Source of the DNA: Erysipelotrichia bacterium
Lineage (GTDB): Bacteria; Bacillota_I; Bacilli_A; Erysipelotrichales; Erysipelotrichaceae
Direction: 5' to 3'
Assembly (NCBI GenBank): GCA_009916335.1
Contig: SAAR01000104.1
Coordinates: 1 to 10,594 of the forward strand
DNA: 10,594 nt
In this document: positions 4,686 through 10,594 of the stretch, one piece after another
Position numbering within the stretch: the stretch's first letter is position 1
Layout: every line of letters begins with the position of its first letter
Made by a program: the position numbers and the translations under genes
The notes under the pieces: generated by a model
What the model was told of the DNA's origin: nothing
The model's input: the letters and a program-made list of their open reading frames with translations, nothing else
Database searches by the model: none

Positions 4686-6050
4686 ATGGAAACGATGACA
4701 ATGGAAAAATTAGTTGCTTATTGCAAGCAATATGGCTTTATTTTTCAAGGTAGTGAAATCTATGGTGGTTTAGCGAATACTTGGGATTATGGACCTTTAG
4801 GTTCACGTCTTAAAAACAACGTAAAAGATGCTTGGCGTAAACGTTTTATTCAAGAACGAAAAAATAGTTATGAAGTAGATGCAGATATTTTAATGAATCC
4901 AAGAGTGTGGGAAGCAAGTGGACATGTGTCAAGTTTCTCTGATCCACTTATTGATTGTAAAGAATGTAAAATGCGCCATCGAGCTGATAATTTAATTGAA
5001 AGCTTTAATCCACAAATGCATGCAGATGGTATGAGCAGTGAGGAAATGGTAGCGTATATTAAAGAAAATAACATTCCTTGTCCAAAATGTGGTAAATCGA
5101 ATTATACTGATGTTCGTCAATTCAATTTGATGTTTGAAACATATCGTGGAGTAACTGCAGATTCTAAAAACGTTGTTTACTTACGACCAGAAAATGCACA
5201 AGGAGAATATGTGAATTTCTTAAATGTACAAAGAAGTATGCGTGCTAAATTACCATTCAGTATTGGACAGATTGGTAAGGCATTCCGTAATGAAATCACA
5301 CCAGGAAACTTTACATTTAGAACGATTGAGTTTGAACAGATGGAGTTTCAAACATTCTGTAAAGAAGGACAAGATAGTGAACTGTATGATTATTTTAAAG
5401 CATATGGGAAACAATTTTATATGGATTTAGGTTTACCAGAAGATAAATTGCGTTTCCATGATCATGAGAAGTTAGCTCATTATGCGAAAGCAGCGTGTGA
5501 TATTGAATATGCTTTCCCATTTGGTTGGGGAGAAATCAATGGTACGCACAATCGTACAAACTTTGATTTAACACAGCATCAAGAATACAGTGGTGTGAAA
5601 CAAGAATATTTAGATCCGATGACAAAGGAAAAATATATTCCTTATATTATTGAATCTACTTATGGTTTAGATCGTAGTGTATTAGCGATATTGTTTGAAT
5701 CTTATGAGGAAGAAGCATTAGAAAATGAAACTCGTGTGGTGATGCATTTTACACCATATCTAGCACCATATAAAGCATGTATTTTACCTCTTAGCAAGCA
5801 ACTTAGCGAACAGGCAAACGCTTTGTATGATCAATTAGCAAAATCATTCGCTATTACATATGATGAAGCTGGTAGTATTGGAAAACGTTATCGTCGCCAA
5901 GATGCGATTGGTACACCTTTCTGTATTACTTATGATTTTGATAGTGTAGAAGATCAATGTGTTACAGTAAGAGATCGTGATACAATGCAACAAGAACGTA
6001 TTGCGATTGCTGATTTAGAAGCATATATTGCGGACAAAATTAAATTTTAA
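4686..6050 (+). CDS. glyS: Glycine--tRNA ligase, single-chain (alpha2) type
   Basis: This class II aminoacyl-tRNA synthetase charges tRNA-Gly with glycine in the cytoplasm. The 454-residue single chain is the eukaryote-like homodimeric form, not the two-subunit GlyQ/GlyS form. Features in order: SEIYGGLANTWDYGPLG near the start; a Cys4 zinc knuckle (CKEC at 91-94, CPKC at 132-135); LRPENAQGEY (167-175); motif 2 (IGKAFRNEITPGN, then FRTIEFEQMEF ending at 221); motif 3 with YGLDR (326-330); and the anticodon-binding domain (about 355-454) with RYRRQDAIGTPFC. The glycine-pocket segment that I recall as ELEGIANRTD is EINGTHNRTN (283-292), an unusual variant. The ATG follows GAGGTG by five bases. 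The next gene is 24 bases downstream, consistent with cotranscription with dnaG. Confidence 0.95.
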   Translation: METMTMEKLVAYCKQYGFIFQGSEIYGGLANTWDYGPLGSRLKNNVKDAWRKRFIQERKNSYEVDADILMNPRVWEASGHVSSFSDPLIDCKECKMRHRADNLIESFNPQMHADGMSSEEMVAYIKENNIPCPKCGKSNYTDVRQFNLMFETYRGVTADSKNVVYLRPENAQGEYVNFLNVQRSMRAKLPFSIGQIGKAFRNEITPGNFTFRTIEFEQMEFQTFCKEGQDSELYDYFKAYGKQFYMDLGLPEDKLRFHDHEKLAHYAKAACDIEYAFPFGWGEINGTHNRTNFDLTQHQEYSGVKQEYLDPMTKEKYIPYIIESTYGLDRSVLAILFESYEEEALENETRVVMHFTPYLAPYKACILPLSKQLSEQANALYDQLAKSFAITYDEAGSIGKRYRRQDAIGTPFCITYDFDSVEDQCVTVRDRDTMQQERIAIADLEAYIADKIKF

Positions 6051-6074
6051 TGAAAAGATAAAGAAGGTGAAAGT

Positions 6075-7841
6075 TTGGCAAGAATTCCACAGGAAGTTAT
6101 CGAAAATATAAGAAATCACGTGGATATTGTTGATGTGATTTCCCATTATATTCCATTAACTAGAAAAGGGAAAAGTTTTAAGTGTGTATGTCCTTTTCAT
6201 GATGACCATGATCCTTCTTTAAGTGTTTCACAAGATAAACAAATCTATCACTGTTTCGTTTGTGGTAGTGGAGGTAATGTGTTTACCTTTGTACAAAAAT
6301 ATGAAAATATTTCTTATGTTGAATCAGTGTTAAAAGTAGCACAGATGGCTGGTATTAAAGTGGATTACGATGTATCCTCTTTGGCGAAAAACAAGGTAGA
6401 TCCACATTTTCAACAGTTGTATACAATTTTGCAAACCACAATTGATTTTTGTGCATATGAACTGAATTCAATTGAGGCAAAAGAAGTAAAAAAGTATTTA
6501 TATCAACGAGGTTTGAGTGATAAAATTATTGAAAAGTTTCAATTAGGGTATCACCCAAAGGAAAATAAACTTTATCGCTTTCTTCGTGCTAAAAAATTTA
6601 GTGATCAAGATATTGTTGCTTGTAATTTAGCTAATATTTCGACAAATGGATTAAAAGATGTATTTACGCATCGTATTATGATTCCTATTCATGATGGTAA
6701 TGGACATCCTGTTGGTTTCAGTGCTAGACGTGTTGATGAAAATGATAGTGCAAAATACATCAACAGTGCAGAAACGGAAATCTATGTAAAAGGAAATTTG
6801 TTATACAACTATCATCGTGCAAAAGAACACGCACGTCGTTTTGGTAAAATTATTGTTGTGGAAGGGGCAATGGATGTTCTAGCCTTTGAAAAAGCTGATA
6901 TTCCTTATGCAGTTGCGACACTAGGAACAGCTTGTAGTAAACAACAATTAAAACTATTACGTTATTTAGGTGTTAAAATTCAGCTTTGTTACGATGGGGA
7001 TAAAGCAGGATTAGATGCCACTTATAAGTTTTATATAGCAGCTCGTCAAGAAGGGTTACAAGTAGAGATATTGAAAAATCAATACAATTTAGATCCTGAT
7101 GAGATTATTGAAACGTATGGTAAAGAAGAACTTGTGGCTTTATCGAATCGTACGTTATCGTGGATTGAATTTTTGATTGAATATTTGCAAAGGAAATACG
7201 ATTTAAACAATTATAACGAGAAAAAAGAATATGCACAAGCAATCGCAAAAGAAATTGCTATGTTGCATGATCAATTTGAAAAAAAGAATTATTATATACG
7301 CTTGCTACAAATTACAGGTTTTGATATGAGTATTGATGAAAGCGTTGCCCCTGTTGTTAAAACAGCTAAGCAAACAAGACGTCCTGTACTTTTGAAAAGA
7401 GCATTGGACGGTAAGAAAAATGCACAAATGCAGATTTTATCACAAATGATACTCTCTAAAGTAGCAAGCGAATATTATAGAAATGAACTCGGGTTTTTGA
7501 TGGATGAAAACAGTAACTCATTGGCTTTATATATTGTTGATTTTTATCGCAATAATGATGTGATTGAGATTGCCGATCTTCTTGATTTTATCAAAGAGGA
7601 TCAAGTGAAAGCTTTACTTCTTAAGATTGCCAATTGGGAATTAGCAACGAATGAATATTGTGAAGATGTTCTAAAGGATGCAATTTCAAAAGTAAAAGAA
7701 TGCATAAAAGAAGAGAAGATAAAGATGCTGATACAAAAAAACGAGCAGTTGAATGACCCAATAGAAAAAGCGAAAATAGCTAAAGAGATTATATCTCTAA
7801 AACGAAAACGAGGGGGAACAAACGAATGGCAAAAAAAATAA
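6075..7841 (+). CDS. dnaG: DNA primase DnaG
   Basis: DnaG synthesises RNA primers at the replication fork and is recruited by the replicative helicase. The 588 residues are a typical length. An N-terminal CHC2 zinc domain has ligands Cys39, His42, Cys60 and Cys63 (CPFH and CFVCG). The central RNA polymerase/TOPRIM core includes KGNLLYN (239-245), the catalytic Glu263 in VVEGAMD and the acidic trio Asp307-Gly-Asp309 in YDGDKAG, followed by LDPDE (339-343). The C-terminal part is helical and divergent, as expected for the helicase-binding domain. The start is TTG, chosen because [12 protein letters not shown] matches the family start and AAGGTG lies at 6064-6069, five bases upstream. It overlaps rpoD by 16 bases, within the classic primase-sigma operon. 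Confidence 0.96.
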   Translation: MARIPQEVIENIRNHVDIVDVISHYIPLTRKGKSFKCVCPFHDDHDPSLSVSQDKQIYHCFVCGSGGNVFTFVQKYENISYVESVLKVAQMAGIKVDYDVSSLAKNKVDPHFQQLYTILQTTIDFCAYELNSIEAKEVKKYLYQRGLSDKIIEKFQLGYHPKENKLYRFLRAKKFSDQDIVACNLANISTNGLKDVFTHRIMIPIHDGNGHPVGFSARRVDENDSAKYINSAETEIYVKGNLLYNYHRAKEHARRFGKIIVVEGAMDVLAFEKADIPYAVATLGTACSKQQLKLLRYLGVKIQLCYDGDKAGLDATYKFYIAARQEGLQVEILKNQYNLDPDEIIETYGKEELVALSNRTLSWIEFLIEYLQRKYDLNNYNEKKEYAQAIAKEIAMLHDQFEKKNYYIRLLQITGFDMSIDESVAPVVKTAKQTRRPVLLKRALDGKKNAQMQILSQMILSKVASEYYRNELGFLMDENSNSLALYIVDFYRNNDVIEIADLLDFIKEDQVKALLLKIANWELATNEYCEDVLKDAISKVKECIKEEKIKMLIQKNEQLNDPIEKAKIAKEIISLKRKRGGTNEWQKK

Positions 7842-9013
7842 AAGCAATTAAGACGTTAGATGAAATTAAAGATGAATTAAAACAGAAATACGAATTAGAA
7901 GGTTCATTATCACAGAAAGAAGTAATGGATTCAATTGAACATTTGGCTTTAGAAGATAGTGATAGTGATGAGTTTTTTCAATGGTTTGTCGATAATGACA
8001 TTGACATTAGTGATGATTTAGATGAGATTGATGATTCTAAAATCGTTGTTGATGAAGTAGAAGATGTAGATGATGTTGATGAGATTTTTGATGATGAAGA
8101 AGAAATTGATTCAGAAAAAGCATTAGCAGATGACATTGAAACACTTGAGCAAAGCTTTGCAGCTAGTACACAGACGAAGTTAAACGATCCAGTTAAAATG
8201 TATTTAAAAGAGATTGGGCGTGTTGAACTTTTAGATCCTGCGGAAGAACCTGAGATTGCAAAACGTATTCAAGAGGGTGATGAAGAAGCAAAGAAAAAAC
8301 TAATTGCTGCTAATTTACGTCTTGTTGTTTCGATTGCAAAAAAATATGTAGGACGTGGAATGTTGTTCCTTGACTTAATTCAAGAAGGAAATATGGGTCT
8401 TGCTAAAGCAGTAGAGAAATTTGACTATACAAAAGGTTTCAAATTTTCAACATATGCAACTTGGTGGATACGTCAAGCAATCACAAGAGCGATTGCCGAT
8501 CAAGCGAGAACAATTCGTATTCCTGTACATATGGTTGAAACAATCAATAAATTAACGCGTATTCAAAGACAGTTAGTACAAGATTTAGGTCGTGATCCAT
8601 CAGCAGAGGAAATTGCCGCAAAAATGGAAAATATCTCACCAGAGAAAGTGCGTGAAATTCAAAAGATTGCATTAGAACCAGTATCATTAGAAACACCAAT
8701 TGGTGAGGAAGATGATTCTCATTTAGGTGATTTCATTGAGGACAAAGATGCGATGTCGCCAGATGAATATGCGAATAATCAATTGTTAAAAGATGAAATT
8801 AATACGGTATTACAAGGATTAACTGAAAGAGAAGAAAAAGTACTCCGTTTACGTTTTGGTTTATATGATGGAAGAACGAGAACATTAGAAGAAGTAGGAA
8901 AAGAATTTAATGTTACAAGAGAAAGAATTCGTCAGATTGAGGCAAAAGCTTTGCGTAAATTAAAACACCCAACACGTTCAAAACGCTTGAAAGATTTTGT
9001 AGATCGTCAATAA
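7826..9013 (+). CDS. rpoD: RNA polymerase primary sigma factor (SigA/RpoD)
   Basis: This is the housekeeping sigma-70 factor that directs RNA polymerase to -35/-10 promoters. The 395 residues place it with the short firmicute SigA proteins. After a lysine-rich start, region 1.1 is extremely acidic (about residues 43-106, mostly Asp and Glu). Region 1.2 begins with [11 protein letters not shown] (121-131). Regions 2.1-2.4 cover about 158-235, with [22 protein letters not shown] and the -10-reading helix near [10 protein letters not shown]. Region 3 follows. Region 4 (about 333-388) ends in the -35-binding helix-turn-helix [28 protein letters not shown] (7810-7816) inside the dnaG end provides the ribosome binding site. 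The extended -10 promoters in this window are the kind this factor reads. Confidence 0.98.
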   Translation: MAKKIKAIKTLDEIKDELKQKYELEGSLSQKEVMDSIEHLALEDSDSDEFFQWFVDNDIDISDDLDEIDDSKIVVDEVEDVDDVDEIFDDEEEIDSEKALADDIETLEQSFAASTQTKLNDPVKMYLKEIGRVELLDPAEEPEIAKRIQEGDEEAKKKLIAANLRLVVSIAKKYVGRGMLFLDLIQEGNMGLAKAVEKFDYTKGFKFSTYATWWIRQAITRAIADQARTIRIPVHMVETINKLTRIQRQLVQDLGRDPSAEEIAAKMENISPEKVREIQKIALEPVSLETPIGEEDDSHLGDFIEDKDAMSPDEYANNQLLKDEINTVLQGLTEREEKVLRLRFGLYDGRTRTLEEVGKEFNVTRERIRQIEAKALRKLKHPTRSKRLKDFVDRQ

Positions 9014-9014
9014 T

Positions 9015-9677
9015 ATGAAACTAAGTAAGCGATTATCTGCGATTAGTGAATGGATTGAAAAAGATGATATAGTGGCTGACATAGGATGCGATCATGCACA
9101 ATTATGCATTCATTTAATCAAGACTAATAAGTGTCGTAAAGTGTATGCCTGTGATGTGAATGAAGGACCTCTCGCACAGGCAAAAAAGAATATCGAATAT
9201 TATAAAATGAGTGATTGTATCACAACTTGTTTAAGTGATGGATTAGCAGCTCTTCAAGATGATGTGAATTGTGTTGTCATTGCTGGAATGGGATTTGAAA
9301 CGATTCAATCTATTTTAAACAATCATCTTGAAAAGTTACATGCAAATAGAACCTTTATTATTCAAGCAAATAAAGATGTTGAACAATTAAGACGCTGGAT
9401 TTCTGCACATCATTTTCAAATGATAAAAGAAATGGTTGTAAAAGAGGACAAACATTACTATCAAATCCTTGCTTTTAGATGTTGTGAGGGAGATGTGCTA
9501 AGTGAACAAGAAATACGTTTTGGCAAAAAGATGAAAAAAGATTTTACTTTTTATTCCTTATGGAAGTATCGATTATCAAGATATGAAGCAATCTTACGCA
9601 CCTTAGACGAAAACAATCCTCGTTACAAACAAGTGTTTACAGAAATGATGTATATCTATCAAGAATTTGGAAGCTAG
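9015..9677 (+). CDS. trmK: tRNA (adenine22-N1)-methyltransferase TrmK
   Basis: TrmK (COG2384) methylates N1 of adenine 22 in the D-loop of tRNAs, using S-adenosylmethionine. The 220 residues fit the family. The Rossmann-type SAM site is seen as ADIGCDHAQL (21-30), ACDVNEGPL (45-53) follows, and the substrate-side motif IAGMGFETI lies at 89-97, with QANKDVEQLRRWI (117-129) beyond it. The usual IAGMGG has its last glycine replaced by Phe93. The gene begins one base after the rpoD stop. I see no convincing Shine-Dalgarno sequence, so reinitiation by ribosomes ending rpoD is likely. In many Bacillota the next gene is a Nif3-like protein (yqfO), but here the operon ends at a terminator instead. 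Confidence 0.93.
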   Translation: MKLSKRLSAISEWIEKDDIVADIGCDHAQLCIHLIKTNKCRKVYACDVNEGPLAQAKKNIEYYKMSDCITTCLSDGLAALQDDVNCVVIAGMGFETIQSILNNHLEKLHANRTFIIQANKDVEQLRRWISAHHFQMIKEMVVKEDKHYYQILAFRCCEGDVLSEQEIRFGKKMKKDFTFYSLWKYRLSRYEAILRTLDENNPRYKQVFTEMMYIYQEFGS

Positions 9678-9692
9678 CAATAGCTTCTTTTT
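9670..9692 (+). terminator. Rho-independent terminator after trmK
   Basis: GAAGCTA (9670-9676) and TAGCTTC (9681-9687) form a perfect 7-bp stem closed by GCAA, a GNRA-type tetraloop, followed by TTTTT (9688-9692). The trmK stop TAG (9675-9677) lies within the hairpin. It closes the glyS-dnaG-rpoD-trmK unit. Confidence 0.85.
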
Positions 9693-9738
9693 GTATTAAA
9701 TATTTGTTTTCATCATATGCTAGTACAGAGGTGTTTAC

Positions 9739-9939
9739 ATGATTCGTCTAGCAGAAAACAGAGCATATATCGAAGGCTTTTTAGATGTTACATCAATCAA
9801 TGACACAGTAATTGTGTTTGTATATGAAACATATGATTTAAAAGTGAATGGAGAGAAATTGACAATTCATGCTTTTAATAAGCAAGAGATGATTATTTTT
9901 GGTAAAATGCTCACTTTGTCATTTCACTATCGCACATGA
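9739..9939 (+). CDS. yqfC: YqfC/YabP-family sporulation protein (short)
   Basis: This 66-residue protein resembles YqfC/YabP, small beta-rich proteins in spore formers. ENRAYIEGF, the middle GEKLTIHAFNKQEMIIFGK and the final hydrophobic strand match the family's order (a N-x-x-x-YIE start, then L-x-I followed by E-x-x-I-x-G). B. subtilis YqfC is about 90 residues, so this version lacks the N-terminal leader and is essentially the core domain. AGAGGTG (9727-9733) is five bases upstream of the ATG. Its stop overlaps the yqfD start (ATGA), the usual partner, which strengthens the assignment. In B. subtilis the pair is expressed in the mother cell. I found no convincing sigma-E promoter here. The molecular role is unknown. 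Confidence 0.75.
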   Translation: MIRLAENRAYIEGFLDVTSINDTVIVFVYETYDLKVNGEKLTIHAFNKQEMIIFGKMLTLSFHYRT

Positions 9940-10594
9940 AAAAGATTGGCATTGATTATTATTTAATAGAGCATCGATTAATTGATGTCATACGAATTTG
10001 TAAGCAAAATAATCTCGACTGTTTTGATGTGAAAGTGAGGAAACAGGGAATACAAATCGCTTTTTTGATAAAAGAAAGAAAACGTATAAAACAAATATTT
10101 CCACAAGCTCGTTTCTTATATACAAGTGGATTGTTGGGGATGTTATTACGCAATTTCACTAATAAAACAAGGCTGATTTCATATTTGTCAGTCATATTAC
10201 TATGGTGTTTTTTTACGAATACTTTATTTGCTGTGAATATTTATGGAGAAAGTGATGTGTTAGATAAAAAGATACAGACAACTTTAAAAGATTATTTGTA
10301 TAAACCTAAAGATACGCAAGCAATGAAAACAATGTTATATAAAAAATATCATGATAAAATTTCATGGTTAGAGGTTTATGAAAAGGGGAGTAGTATATCC
10401 ATTCGTTATGCATTAAAAAAACAAGTAGAAAAACAAGTGAATGATAATATGCCTCTCATCGCTAAAAAAGATGGTATGATTGCTTACTTTCAATGCAATG
10501 CAGGTTATAAGTTGAAAAAAGTAAATGATATTGTAAAAGCAGGAGATGTGTTAGTGGATAATCATATGCCTAATTCTTTTAATCAAAGTGTACC
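9936..10594 (+). CDS. yqfD: YqfD-family sporulation membrane protein, N-terminal part (runs off the edge)
   Basis: The frame is open from the ATG at 9936 to the window end (219 complete codons). YqfD proteins are about 400 residues, so roughly half is present. The layout fits: a soluble N-terminal part (1-79), one membrane helix at about 80-99, and then an outer domain with DKISWLEVYEKGSSISIRY (the family's SWI-x-V-x-x-x-G pattern) and MPLIAKKDGMIAYF. The latter continues into NDIVKAGDVLV, resembling the lipoyl/HlyD-like hairpin seen in YqfD (typically IVAKKDG...V-x-x-GD). The start codon shares its last two bases with the yqfC stop, indicating translational coupling. In spore formers it is linked to mother-cell gene expression. 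The exact biochemical role is not known. Confidence 0.85.
   Translation, partial: MKKIGIDYYLIEHRLIDVIRICKQNNLDCFDVKVRKQGIQIAFLIKERKRIKQIFPQARFLYTSGLLGMLLRNFTNKTRLISYLSVILLWCFFTNTLFAVNIYGESDVLDKKIQTTLKDYLYKPKDTQAMKTMLYKKYHDKISWLEVYEKGSSISIRYALKKQVEKQVNDNMPLIAKKDGMIAYFQCNAGYKLKKVNDIVKAGDVLVDNHMPNSFNQSV

Noticed and set aside
4868..5430. Minus- and plus-strand small ORFs within glyS
   Set aside because: Both lie inside the conserved synthetase and match no family.
7785..7800. Small inverted repeat AGAGAT-TAT-ATCTCT just before rpoD
   Set aside because: Only six paired bases, inside dnaG coding sequence, with no T-run. It could be chance in AT-rich DNA.
8020..8110. GAT/GAA-rich repeat-like tract in rpoD
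   Set aside because: It encodes the acidic region 1.1 typical of primary sigma factors; the repeats are imperfect and explained by Asp/Glu coding.
9698..9729. Possible sigma-E promoter upstream of yqfC
   Set aside because: AAATATTT resembles a sigma-E -35 element, but no CATACAAT-like -10 lies at the required 13-15 base spacing.
9959..10195. Minus-strand ORF at the right edge
   Set aside because: It lies entirely opposite the yqfD frame, which is open to the window end and has clear family features.

Overview
The window is a low-GC (roughly one third G+C), gene-dense stretch of a Bacillota chromosome with every supported gene on the + strand. The gene set (single-chain alpha2 glycyl-tRNA synthetase, primase directly followed by a 395-residue housekeeping sigma factor and TrmK, YqfC/YqfD sporulation-type proteins, many ATGA overlaps) and the AT-rich codon use suggest a gut-type Erysipelotrichia-like firmicute. 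That placement is inference and no species is claimed. No rRNA, tRNA, CRISPR array or insertion sequence was found, and no gene-free stretch exceeds 300 bases.

Left edge (1-about 366): a mosaic. It starts with the last 46 codons of a MurC-like ligase at about 43% G+C. Next comes a very AT-rich piece (about 24%) with a near-consensus sigma-A promoter and a hydrophobic start peptide. A fragment resembling a TIM-barrel sugar-phosphate isomerase/epimerase follows, and then, in frame, the last third of the GTPase Obg. The chimera ends at 846 and is followed by a strong hairpin terminator. The joins fall on short words that fit both partners, so this may be a chimeric contig end rather than real gene structure.

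Middle (897-1779): two small, less conserved genes. One encodes a two-helix membrane protein with a PH-like tail. The other encodes a stand-alone C39-type cysteine peptidase domain that starts two residues before its catalytic cysteine.

Conserved core 1 (1784-4621): ybeY, dgkA, cdd, era and recO, each overlapping the next. This is a classic firmicute order linking rRNA/ribosome maturation (YbeY, Era), lipid-carrier phosphorylation (DgkA), pyrimidine salvage (Cdd) and recombination repair (RecO). A weak terminator and a new promoter close this unit.

Conserved core 2 (4686-9677): glyS, dnaG, rpoD and trmK. This is the macromolecular-synthesis operon (translation, replication priming, transcription initiation) plus a tRNA methyltransferase. 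It ends in a compact terminator whose hairpin contains the trmK stop codon.

Right edge (9739-10594): a short yqfC and the start of yqfD, translationally coupled. In Bacillus these two lie upstream of phoH and ybeY. Here they lie after trmK, while phoH and pgpH are absent in front of ybeY. I see no convincing new defence or mobile system. The points most worth a second look are the mosaic left end, the truncated C39 protein with its membrane neighbour, the rearranged order around yqfCD/ybeY, and several substitutions in normally invariant motifs.
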